From Anseranas semipalmata (taxonomy: Eukaryota > Chordata > Aves > Anseriformes > Anseranatidae): DNA of 64,000 nt. Positions 52,843 through 64,000 of the stretch are shown one piece after another. Under the pieces are notes generated by a model. It was not told where the DNA came from, searched no databases, and was given only the letters and a program-made list of their open reading frames with translations. The first letter of the stretch is position 1; every line of letters starts with the position of its first letter. The DNA lies in assembly GCA_013399115.1 (NCBI GenBank), contig VXAA01005277.1, positions 152,163 through 216,162 on the forward strand, given 5' to 3'. The position numbers were made by a program, and so were the translations under genes.

Positions 52843-55800
52843 CTGCAAGGAAGAAAAATTAAAGTGGCCATGTAAATTCATCTGTAAACAGCACTTTGGT
52901 GCCTAGGACAAACTCTAAGGCAGAAGAGGAACTTTCTTATACAATAACCAGCATTACTGGTAAAGATTACTGGTAGAGATCACTGCAGCCCAGCAGCTAG
53001 CACAGTCTCTGTGGATCTTTACAGTATTCATCCACAGAACAATCATCTGACCTTTGCCTGGGCTTCTTTTGGATTTTCCCCTGAGCCACACTCACAATGT
53101 GAAACAAGAGTAAGGGCTTCTTGTGACTCTGCTGGAGCTGAACTTCAGTCAGATCACTTGTGGAAATATGGCCGTCCATGAAGGAGGATGCAACAGCTGG
53201 TCTGCAGAAGCTTTTTTGTTGTTTTTTGTAAGGCAGGGAAATGCACACCAACTGGATCATTAACCTGAAATTTTAGGCTTATTGATTTTATTCACAAAAT
53301 AGGAGAGTGTAAAACATGTTGCATCCATGGGAGGAAATAAGAATTCTTTAAATGTTTTGTTACTTGCATTTCCAGCAGAAAAACCCCCGTACAGTAACAT
53401 TTAGGGGAACTCAAGTCTTACTACCACCAGAGTCGCACCAAATCCCACGGCCAATGTGTTGCGATAAGGCTGCAAACTGTGAAAATGATGAACACTCAGA
53501 ACAAATACTATGGCAAGCCTGAAGTATTAGCATGATTCTAGAATTATAAATCATCTTAGGATCACCATCAACCTACACACCTCTTGTGTAAAAAGATTAG
53601 CTAGACTGAATACGTGTGTCAGATCAGTACAAGGGCTGTCTTCATTATCCCACTTCTACAGTATCTAATAATAATGGTGTCCTGGCCAGCAACACAGTGC
53701 CAAAATACAAATAAATAGTTCAGCCTGCAGATCTGAATAGCCTCAAATTAAAGGATAACATCCCTGCAAAAGAATAATTTTTTAAAAAAAGTTTACTTTT
53801 TTTTTTTTTTAAATGTTCCCTGTCTTCTGATGAGTAGGGTAAGCTCCTATCCTGAGGATTGCACAAGTGTTGGTTGCTATCTGGAGAATAATCCACGCCT
53901 CTTCTAAAACTTCCTACTGGAAACACTGTTGGGGGAAAATGCATGGCATGAGCATAACAGTGATCAGCAACACATCACATGAAGTTCAATCATGAATCCA
54001 GGACCTAGCTGTTGTCTTCCAAATTAACCTAAATTCAGCGTTGCTTTGTTAATTGTTATCCTTTCATCAGAATGTAAAATAAATCTATAGCTGATGTTCT
54101 GAAAACAGACAAATCAGGAAAAGGGCTACACCCTAACTTGCACTGTTGAAGCAGAAAATAATACAAACAACCATAAGTTTAAAGGCGAACACTTAAAAAA
54201 GTTTACCTTGCCCAGGCTGTCTCTGTGTAAATGCACATTAGAGCTATATCTGGGTTTGTAGGTTCTAGCTAGTTTGATCCTTCTCACTGACAGCTTTTAG
54301 GATGTCAATAATTTCCCTGGACCAATAATTTCTCAAACAAGCTAAACATTAGTCTTACTTGCCACTTGATGCTGAAGCACAGAGAATGAACTGAGGCTGC
54401 TGAGATGACTGATATTTGTGCTTCTGGAGCAATTCTGCCTACACAGGTCTGCAGGATCCCAAGAACACTCCTGCTGAAGCTATTCCAGACAGTGTCTAGG
54501 AAGACAGCCTGATTCCCAAGGTCAGTTTTGCAGTTCGGTTCAGCTTAACTCTTTTTGCACGCAATTTCTCAGTCTTCAGCTACAGCTCTCCTTATCAAAA
54601 AATGCAAGGTAACATATGGCTTGCAAATCATTACGCTGACATGCTGCGAGACTATTAAGAACTGGTAAGCAAGCAGCAGAACTAGCTGGAGTTTACCTGG
54701 TCTGGGCTGACTTCAATGGGCTCCCTCAAGAGAATCCAAGTGATGCACTCCTCACAGGGGGGTGTTGTGAACGAACCATGGTAGGTCCAGTAGTCCCGAG
54801 ATTTGGGGAAAAGAATTGATGGATCAAAGTGCTGAAAAGGAGCCTCTTTCCCCTTACAGAAACAAAAAATAAATCTCTGCAGTAACTCTAGGCATATATA
54901 GCTTAAAAGACACCAGCATCAATGTTATAGAGGAAGGAATTAAATATCAAGATTCACACAAGAGATCAACCTCCTTTTCTTCTTGTCAAGTATCTGCCCT
55001 GAAATTAGTAATAACTGATATTTTGACTCCATTAATAAATTAAGAGAAATCACAACCTGAATTGTGCAGGACCAAAGAGAATTCATTGTTATATTCTTCT
55101 ATTGCCCATTCCCTCAAAAATTAATTTGGGATCATCAAAATTTTATTTTGGGTCACTTGGGATAAAAGTTAAGGCACTGTATGTTCTGGTACCATTTTTA
55201 TCCAGTAGAAAAGTGGCCAGGCATTTATCCAAGATTCATTCTTCTTCTGTACCTCAAGGAATTTAAATCTGCATCTTTCTCCCCCCCAAATTGTGCTCTA
55301 CTCACATTGCTATGGTGACACTCTCAATCTTTTTGTTGGCACTATTACATTTGAAGTAAAAAACTGAAATATTCCCTGGAAGAGTACAGGACCCTGAATG
55401 CCTTACCGCTAAAGGTGAATACCACCAGACAAGGGAGAACAGCAGACACCAGACAACATTTCCTGAGAAGGTATTCTTTTCTACCAAAGGGCATACTCAA
55501 GAGAATATCTCCACAGGAGTGTAACGAGATTTTCTTGTCTCCCCTGCAAGGGACCAAGAACTAAACAAGGAAGTTTAGTTCTCTACTGGTATTTAGGAAG
55601 CAATTCTGGAGAGCAAAACCTATTCCTCCTAATTCCTGCTCCTCTAATGGAGAATCTTCTCTAGATAGAAACAGCGAACTACCCTACAAAGTGTAATGGG
55701 AGGAGCTGAAATCTTTTCCACACATCCTTGCACAAAATACCGGCAGAAGGAATAGCATCAGGACTCCAAATATGTCTTCCTGACAAAATTATTCTGTAAA

Positions 55801-58800
55801 TTTGATGAGTTTGCAAATAACTTCACAAAATTGTGCTTTTTCAGTAAATACAGTACTGTGTCCAAGAAACTCCTCCGTCTGTAATGTATCATAGCAATTG
55901 AGACTGCATGTGAGAAATACATTGATGATACCATCCATTAATCTGTCCTGAAAAATAACAGTTTTGGTAAAATGTATATTATGACAGGAAAAGAAGGTTT
56001 AAGAAATAAAATACAAGATGTGTGTGATTGCACATGTACCCATCTTCCTCTGCTTTTCTTGATCTGTTGCTTTCATAGAACCAAAACACACAATACCTGT
56101 AGGAAATCAGACTTCTATTTTTTTCTGTTTTGCTGTTAGAAGTCATAAATTCTGCCAGCGATGCAGTCTTAGATATAATGTAATGCGGTGGTTATCACTA
56201 CCATGTTGTCATCATTATATGACGCAGTGTTTGGAAGAGTAATTTATAAACTTTTTATCAACTGTAGCAAAGCTCTTCTGCATGTAAATGGACAAAAAAG
56301 GACATATGGGTTGTGAGAGGAAGCTGACACTATATCAAGACAGATATCATTGACAAAGTAGGGGGCAAAAAATGACCTTCAATTTCCTCAGCAGAAAGAA
56401 ACAAAATGTATATGAAAATTAAGAAAAGGTTGAAAAATTAAAATTAGTAAGACTCTGAGTGAGGAGATAACAGATTTCACACAAATGGCAGTACATACAT
56501 ACTTAAAGTAAATGCAACAAATTCTGACAAAGGAAGAATAAATGCCGACAAACTTGAAAATTGAGTCCTAGTGATCTGGTGATAAGTTCAATGTCAGATA
56601 CAAAAGTGAGTTTTCTTTTAGCGTCATTAGATAAAGTCATGAAGCTTATCATGAAGTAGAATGCTATGGTATATCTAAGAGTTAGGTTTAAGTTAAATAA
56701 TGATGTTAAATAACAACAGAAGTAGTATCATAATTCTCTGCAAAGAAATCCCTTCTGCAGTTTTATGTATGTAACAGATATTAACTTTCGTCCTTAGATA
56801 TGCATCTGTTTTGGCCACTGCTGTCCTCAAATTCAAAAAGCTTTTCATTTTTTCTTGGTGTTTGTACACTAGCTTATTTATACACAGCAGTACCAACAAG
56901 ACTATCAACTATTCATGCCAGGATTAACAAAAAATCCTCTATAACAAGAATAATTACAGAAGTGAAGAGTTACATGCTTACATAAAAGAAAGTGTCCTGC
57001 TCCACAGCCCAACCTATCACCTCTGGCGCTATTGTTAGGTACCAGAACAATGCCAAAAGAGTGAAGCTCAACTTCTAATTTCTACTTCTGCTGCTTTTCA
57101 ACTACATTTTATGACAAAAAATGTTTTGATACCTTGGTCTTAATGTTATCAATTTCTTCAAGAATTCTCTTCATTTCTGGTTTGGGAGTTTTTCCAACCT
57201 GTAATGCAAAGCAAAAGTACTGTATTTTTTCATCATGATCCAAAGCAAATAAAAGAAATTCAGTACATTGCTTCCGTCAAGTTCGGCAGCAGTACTCTCA
57301 GAGCATCCAATACAGACTGGCATGAAATTATGTATGTTAAAAGAACATCCAGAATGGTAGACTCGAGTAACTGGCTTTGTAATTCAAAAATGTTTTGTAA
57401 GACTCTACAAGGCATCTCCCACTGTCTGAGCAACAAACTGTGCATCCAGACAGCGTCATCTAGACCCTACAGGGCCTAGCCCTAGGCTCCTGGCTTGGAA
57501 GCGACCCACAAACACTGTGAGACGTATGGGCACTCAGCAAAGTGTTGTTAGTCTGGAGAGCTGAGTTCCTATATTCTACAGCACATGTGCAGTCAGATCA
57601 GACTTGATGTGAGACATATGATGAGATTCATGTCATGAACTCCTAAAGCTATGGGGTGACTATTGCCTGTGTTCATGACATTCAGCACCACCAAAAGCTT
57701 TGACTCTGCATCCAAGAGTAAAGACAGTAGGCATAAGACATGCTTTTATTGCCAGGTCTTTTTCCAAAAACAAATTAAATCCAATTATTCAGGAGATAAT
57801 TCAATCTCAGTTCTAGCAATACCCAAAATCCAGTCATGGAACATGACAAACACAGAACAAAACTCCTATTTTGACTCATATGTCAAAAGCAAGAAGAAAA
57901 CGGAAAGAAGGCCAGGGAAGATATAGTGATATTACTTTGTTCTGTAGACTTTTTAGCTGAACTTAGCATGGTCAATAGAAACATAATGTTATACTTGTAA
58001 GCTGTGTTTTACAACATAAAGCTTTAGTCCAGAATAGACAAAAAAATGACAAAGGAAGAATAATCAAAGGACATAGTCATAGGGGACAATCAGGACAGGT
58101 TCTGAAATTCTATCGCTATCAGTTTAAATTAACTACAAGAAAAAATGTCAGGCTGGTTCACAGTATAACAGAATTAAAATGACATTGGATCTAGTCTGTC
58201 CAGGGACACTGTAGCAAAATTAATAACACCCGCTTGCTGTATTTGTATGAATGCAACTTACTAGTGATTAGATAATAAAAGGGGAGCTACTCTCTGACAC
58301 TGTGCTCAAGCAGAAGTTCACGCCTGCAGGTACAATAAGAACCACATAGTTGAAGGTTGCATAATTCATCCTATTAAGTTGCCTGCCTATTAGTGTCTCT
58401 CGGCGTCCTAGGCTATATGCAGATTTGATACTAGGATTGCTTTCTGTCTTTTTATAAAAAACAACTGTAAAATATTGGTATTGTAATATTTGTTATTAAC
58501 CTGCTGTATTTCAAGGTTAAAATGTTCAGTGAGCTCCTTTTATCATAAATTCTTTGGAGTTGGTCTTTTTGGAGCAGGTTCCTTGAACTCCTTTTGATTC
58601 GCAGCTCATGTAGGGATCAGCAAGAGACCAAGGGAGTGAATCAGTCAACGTAACATTGCTTACAGGTAGATACAATACCTGTTAGCAGACAAAGGGCAGG
58701 AGGAAACACTCTTCCTATGCAGACTGTCCTCCTCACTCAGCACACATCACAGCACAGAGCTGACCAACTACCAGGGACAAAGTTAGCAAGTGTCCCAGGC

Positions 58801-61207
58801 GTGAGGTTGTGTGTCTCTTGTTCAATACCACCTGTGATATGTGCCACTGGTGTCACGAATGGTGTCAGAAGTCTGCTCAGAATGGGTTAGTGCATGGAAT
58901 CTGAAAGGCCCAAGGACGTATGTGACTTCAGTCTGTGCATCACTTTGAATGTTTTCCTGTAAAATGATACAGTGCAGGGAAAAATAAAGGTAGAAGATGG
59001 AAAATAAAGAAAATATACAAAAACCGAATGTTTGCCACTTACTTTCAGAAAAATGCCCACAACAGCCACACCATCAGGTTGTTTCAAAGCTCCAGCAAAA
59101 TTACCATGTTTTGGATTCCAGTGTACCATATGTAACTAAAATCAATAAAACCTCAGTTATAAATGCAAGAAATTGCCAACAGTGCAGTCTTAAAATCTTA
59201 TACATTATATTAAGTTTCCAGTACACAGCAAGTAAAGGAATGGACGTGAAAAAGGAAACTATGCATAAGTATCTCCTATTCATGTTCCCATGCTTCCATG
59301 TGCTCCCACTTTCCATAGACATCACTTTGCATTTAATTGAAGCATAAAGGAAAGAAAATGGAGTTTACCACACAATACCTTTTAAAAATTCATCGGACAA
59401 TTCAACTATACAGAGTTCAACGCAAGTATGTGACATGCACACATGCAGTGCATAAAATGACTACTGACATGCACTTCACTCAAGTAGATTTTTAGATCTT
59501 CAGGTTATGCAGATATCAGCTCTTGGATTTACACCGGGTTTTATCTAGTACATTTGTTATTGTTTTCTATCTCTTACTGCTCTCTGCACATCATACTGGA
59601 GAGGAGTGGAGATTGTAACCTGGCAGTTCCTTCTCATTTCTACTTTCAACAGGGCTGTATTTTCAGGATATACTTCAAGTTTTATACCTCCTCACAGAAA
59701 ATCTCTGGCTCTTGTATACAGCTACAAGTGCTGCAACTAGCAGTGTCTCAAAATAAACAGTGTCTGGGAATATAGTGCCATACAAAACAATAGGAGTCTG
59801 GTGCATATTTTGAATGCAATTTTTTAACTGTTTTTTTTCCAACGCACTAATTTTTTTTTTTAAATAACATCAAAATAATTTGCCCTGAATACAAACTTAA
59901 TGCTGTTTCTTTTCCCTTATGGATAAGGATATAATTGCTAGGGATAAAGGTAGAGTAGCCATATATCTTTGGCCACATTCTGGCAAAATGCCATACATTC
60001 CAGGCATGCTTCTCTTGTCTGTGAATACCTGAGTTCTGCAAAAAAAAGCAAAGTAAAAGTCTGTGTTTGAACTAACCAAGAAGTAGCGTGAGGAAGCAGA
60101 ATTTGTCTGTTTAGTCAGTCACAGAAAGTAGAATACTAATGCAGTTTGGCTGTGGCTAAGGAATGGGGGGAAAAACCAAACCATCACTGGCAGTCACCTC
60201 TGCAATGTATGTGCACACCGACCCTGTAAAATATCTGCCAAAATTTTCTCCTATGATAGGTGGGCAGAGCCCCGGTAAGCTCTGCACTTCGAGGATATAG
60301 GTGATTTACAGTAGGAAAACACTGCTGCAGTCTTTTTTACAGACAAAGGCATATATTTTGAACCTATCCTCTGATAAGATAGAGGAAAGAGATTAACACT
60401 TGCTAGTAATTCACTAGCATCACTAGTGAATTCTGTCATATTTATTACCTGAAGAAGTCCTCAGGGCCTAAACCAGCCATTAGTTTTAGCAACTTTGGAG
60501 AACAATGGCACAATTCTTTATATCAAGAACAAACATCTGTTTACCACAGTTCCTGAAAACAGACATAGATTTTAAAGCACACATGTTCTGCAACTAGAAG
60601 ATACTCTTTAACAGTCTGAATCAGTTTTAAGGTAGATCTAATTTTAAACATCACCTTACCAAATGCACTTTTAGCCAGTTTTTCTACTCATTAGTAACGC
60701 TTCCTGAAACTCACTTAGTAATTCAAGTTATAACAGAAATTATAAACAGCCAGGAAACATCAGCAGAAAACAGAGCTTTCTATTTGGAAATAACATATCA
60801 CTTTGCCTCAAGGATTTCTAAAACATTCTACAAAAACAGCAAAAACTCATTCAATGAAGCAAATTTCATGTTAGTATATATTTGCAAAGATATGCTTGTT
60901 GGCAGATACAACATATTCCACTGCACAATGATGAATATTCACAAGTTTCATAGACAGATTTTAGAGAAAAATCTAAATAAACAGATTTGAGAGAAAAAAT
61001 AAATACTTTCAAAAGGGAGAATTGTTAATCTGTTCAGATGCACAAATTCCAGTTAGTACTGAACACTACTATTTAAAATAAGTCCTACCTCTGCTGCATA
61101 TTTCACCCCATCTATAACATGCTCAGAGCCATGGTCATCAGAGGAACCCCAGTGCAAGTGCAGCTGACGCAGCCTGTAGGCTCCTGTGAGCGGCCCACCT
61201 CTCAGCA
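52723..61207 (-). CDS. CA3: Carbonic anhydrase 3 (CA III type), tandem copy B, exons 3-7, 5' end outside window
   Basis: This is a second CA III-type cytosolic carbonic anhydrase, in the same orientation and about 23 kb upstream of copy A. Exons 61089..61207, 59043..59135, 57133..57198, 54697..54852 and 52723..52842 have the same sizes and phases as in copy A (119, 93, 66, 156, 120 nt) and encode 183 residues plus TAA. The three zinc His (HLH in exon 3, LHMVH in exon 4), Glu of GSEH and Thr of GSFTTPP are intact. Phe198 marks it as CA III type; positions 64 and 67 are in exon 2, which is not in the window. Val121 is kept and the C-terminus ends RVVRASFK as in mammals, so this copy looks the more conservative. 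It lacks Cys182 and Cys187 of human CA III. No disabling change is seen. I use CA3 for both copies because which is the one-to-one counterpart of mammalian CA3 is unresolved. Confidence 0.94.
54697..54852 (-). CDS. CA3: CA3 copy B, exon 6 (active-site Thr199, Phe198)
   Basis: The exon is 156 nt, with acceptor CTGTAAG and donor GTAAAC. It encodes [20 protein letters not shown] then [16 protein letters not shown] and [16 protein letters not shown]. Phe198, Thr199 and Trp209 equivalents are present. Six of 52 residues differ from copy A. Confidence 0.96.
57133..57198 (-). CDS. CA3: CA3 copy B, exon 5
   Basis: The exon is 66 nt, with acceptor GCATTACAG and donor GTATCA. It encodes [15 protein letters not shown] then IDNIKTK. 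It differs from copy A at two residues only and shares the one extra residue relative to mammalian cytosolic carbonic anhydrases. Confidence 0.94.
59043..59135 (-). CDS. CA3: CA3 copy B, exon 4 (zinc ligand 3)
   Basis: The exon is 93 nt, with acceptor GATTTTAG and donor GTAAGT. It encodes [17 protein letters not shown] then [14 protein letters not shown]. The first His is zinc ligand 119 and Val121 is retained. ALKQ.DG and GIFLK agree with mammalian CA III, unlike the same exon in copy A. Confidence 0.95.
61089..61207 (-). CDS. CA3: CA3 copy B, exon 3 (zinc ligands 1 and 2)
   Basis: The exon is 119 nt, with acceptor CAATTGCAG and donor GTAGGA. It encodes [14 protein letters not shown], then [15 protein letters not shown], then [10 protein letters not shown]. 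It starts with two bases of a split codon whose first base lies in exon 2, outside the window. The intronic 22 bases before this exon are identical to those before exon 3 of copy A. Confidence 0.95.
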
Positions 61208-64000
61208 CTGCAATTGATAATCTGCATCAACGCCAGCCTACAAACTAGTCTGGAAATAAATTATGTTTGCAGCACAGCTGGATGCTTCCCCCAAAAATCT
61301 ATTTTTTTTGAAGTGAGGCATGAGAAGAAAGTTGAGGTCAAATGAGTTAGAAAAGTGTTGAGCAAGCAGAAGCTATAGTCCGCAGTTAACATCACCACCA
61401 ACGAAACAAATACGGAGCTACCATTTCTGATGTTCTCAGGCAAATAATGCTTACCTCACATCGGCAGTTTACAGAAACTCTGACTTTCAAAACACCACTC
61501 CTGCTCTCTCAGTTTGGGGATTTTTTCAGCGGGGACTGCTTATAGGTTAAGCTCTCAAATATATTTTGCATTCATTACCTAAGGCAGGAATGAGACGTGT
61601 TTCCTTACACAGAAAGCTGATAATGCAGTTCACAACTGCAGTGCCAGAAGACCTTGTTCAAATAGCATTCAAGTTTGAACTTCTAACAATAGCTTTGAAG
61701 TTCAAAGTTAACATATTTAAAACCTCTTGTACACAATGGTGTCAAATTAATTCTTGATATCATATGTGTTAGAATACCTACGGATAAAAGAGGTGCTAAG
61801 CACAGAGCAAAAGGTTTAACTTTTCAGTTTCTCTTTTTAGTTGGCATGTGTCATAGCCATTGACAGAGGGTGGAGAGGCAGAAACAAAGCACTGTGTCGA
61901 GTTTTCGGCACGCGCTCCTCTTACTTTTTTGAGTTTCTTAATACATAAGTAAATTATCATAACTAACTCAATACTGTAGAGAGCCTTCAGTGGAAGATAA
62001 TACATCACCTGGTTATTCTTCTAGTTTCACTTTTGAATATAGGAAAAACAGGGCAGAGACTCTACGGCTCAAATTCTTAAAAGTATTTGCTTGCCATTTT
62101 ACACTGTAATCGATGCGAGGCAGGAACTTTCTTTCAGGAGCTGAATTTGTGTTCAACCTACACTTACAAGCTAAATCAGTATCAGAATTAGAAACTCATT
62201 TAGCAGTGGTTTCTTACCAATGGCCCTTTCGGGAGCTCAGATACTGCGTAGCACCTGGAAACAGCACTCCATAGTGGCTGGCAGATCTCTCTAGCATAAA
62301 CATAAATCTTTTTAACATGCAAGATTTTTCCATGAGATTAGACCAAAGAAGTGTTTTTGAAATACTTTTTCCTGTGGTTCTTTAGAGCTGTTAAACATTG
62401 TATTTGATTCCCAATAGACAAATCTACTACCCAGCAGCCCGTAGAAAATTAGTAAGAGGAGCAAGGAGTGCACGTTGGGTGTCCAGAGGAACAACAGAAA
62501 TAATGGGGAAGGAATATGATTTACAGGAAGGGCTACACCACGGGCTGCACCCTTCTTGACCCAATCAGGGTCTTTCTCCAACACAATTCCCTGGGCAGAC
62601 ACCTTCTTGAGCAGCCTCTTTCTAAACATTTCTGCCTTTAGGAACCTGCAGACAGATCAGAACTATCTGGAAAGGTTCATAATCAATTTACTTCATCATA
62701 CGCTTTGAGTCATGGCATTGATTTCATGCAATGCTTGTGGAAGAGTATTCCGTGTTATAACAAAAGTGTAATTTATTATTTTTCTGAGGCTTATGTATAA
62801 AAACAGTAGTAATGGATATTAAAGCACCACACAAATACAAAACAAAGAGATGGTCCCTGTCCTAAATAGTTTAGATTCTATCTGTGAGATGTAGAACAAT
62901 AACAGGTAGCTGTAATTGTAAACAGAGGAGTCCAAGGAAACAATGAGCTCATCAGAATGAACAGGACTGACTGTAACCTCTCCATATACTGCTGATGTAT
63001 TTCATTAATTATACAGCTAAGAACAGAATCCCAATAAAAACGCCATCGAAGCTGATGCAGAAAAAATACAATGGAAAGTTACTCTGTTTTCCATGAATTA
63101 GATTGTTTTTCTTCTTGCTAGAGGCCTATCAATATTGCATACTCTTGAGATGTCTTCACATTATATGGTATGTGAATTTATTTTTCACTTTAACTGTTGC
63201 TGCCTGTTTGTATTCAGAACTATGTGCTACTGCAGCTTTGGAATCCAATTTTGAACAATTTAACTTAAGAGATGCAAGACTGATCTCTCAACTAAATAGC
63301 AAAGCCATTTCATAGCTTTTCAGAAATGACTTCTACAAAGTACAGGGAAAAGAATCATTATCAAATGTCAAAGGTTGAGTCAAAAGAATCTGAACACTTC
63401 CAGAACTTCTCAAACAGTTTTGGAATTGCCACTCAAAGTAGATAGTTGCAATCATGAAGCTATGTAGTCTGCGTGCAGCATACTTAATGAAGGTGTAATG
63501 CTTCTGTAGCACTTTGTTAGTGATTTAAGACCGATGATAACCATCAGGATTTTCATTTAGTTGTATTTAATTTTTTTTTCCTTTTGAACATACAGGTGTG
63601 GTTCTGCAGTTCACACAGTTAAGAATTCCACAAACATCTATAGCATTTTGCTTAAGCAGATAATTGCAGGCTTTGGGCTCTATTTATCTGCTTTGTTCTA
63701 ACAAAAATAACACTGCCAAACTTGCTTTTTAATACGAAACCATTGGAAGTGCGCTGAGTTTCTTTATAGATTTAAAAGGCTGAATTTGAAGAATTCAGCT
63801 TTAAAATAACTTACTGTTATTAGAAGTCTAAACACCGGGTTTGGGACTTTTGATGCAGCATTGTTTTAGGAGGAGGTAGCACGCATGCAAGAGAGAGGAG
63901 GGCAGAAGTGTTTGTACATGTTGTGCAATGAGAATTAGTGACAGAAAGCTTTGAAACAAAGAACTGTCCGGCACTGTTTAAACAAGCATGGTAACCATGA
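61208..64000 (-). other. Intron 2 of CA3 copy B, open at window edge
   Basis: No exon 2 candidate (NNGK/H..R/N, QSP.EI) is seen on the minus strand between exon 3 and the window end. A 105-codon open frame at 62312..62629 (minus) has no family I recognise. Confidence 0.7.

Overview
The window looks like avian (sauropsid) nuclear DNA. It is AT-rich and gene-poor, with small exons in GT-AG introns. Its recognisable interspersed repeats are CR1 LINE fragments carrying the CR1 3' tail (ATTCTATG-like repeats). The species cannot be resolved from the sequence.

The protein-coding content is two tandem cytosolic alpha-carbonic anhydrase genes, both on the minus strand and both of CA III (CA3) type. 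Copy A (15300..29696) is complete: seven exons of 46, 198, 119, 93, 66, 156 and 120 nt encode 265 residues. A TATA box and a CpG island lie just upstream. Copy B (52723..61207) shows exons 3-7 only; its exons 1-2 and promoter must lie beyond base 64000. Both have Phe at the CA II-198 position ([10 protein letters not shown]), and copy A also has Lys64 and Arg67, the three residues that mark slow CA III. Both keep the zinc ligands His94, His96 and His119, Glu106 and Thr199.

Layout: 1..15299 is the 3' flank of copy A, with one CR1 scrap and no gene. 15300..29696 is copy A. 29590..30170 is its CpG-rich promoter region. 30240..52258 is the roughly 22 kb spacer between the genes, holding several CR1 fragments, an 86-base poly-T run, a GA microsatellite and a purine-rich tract. 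52259..61207 is the visible part of copy B. 61208..64000 is its intron 2, not closed in the window.

The two proteins are about 78% identical over exons 3-7, but very unevenly: exons 5 and 6 are nearly identical, while exon 4 and the last residues of exon 7 differ strongly, with copy A the unusual one. Both lack the two cysteines known to be S-glutathionylated in mammalian CA III, and both carry one extra residue in exon 5. I found no CRISPR array, RNA gene, intact mobile element or unknown multi-gene system. The most interesting content is the uneven divergence of the CA3 pair.
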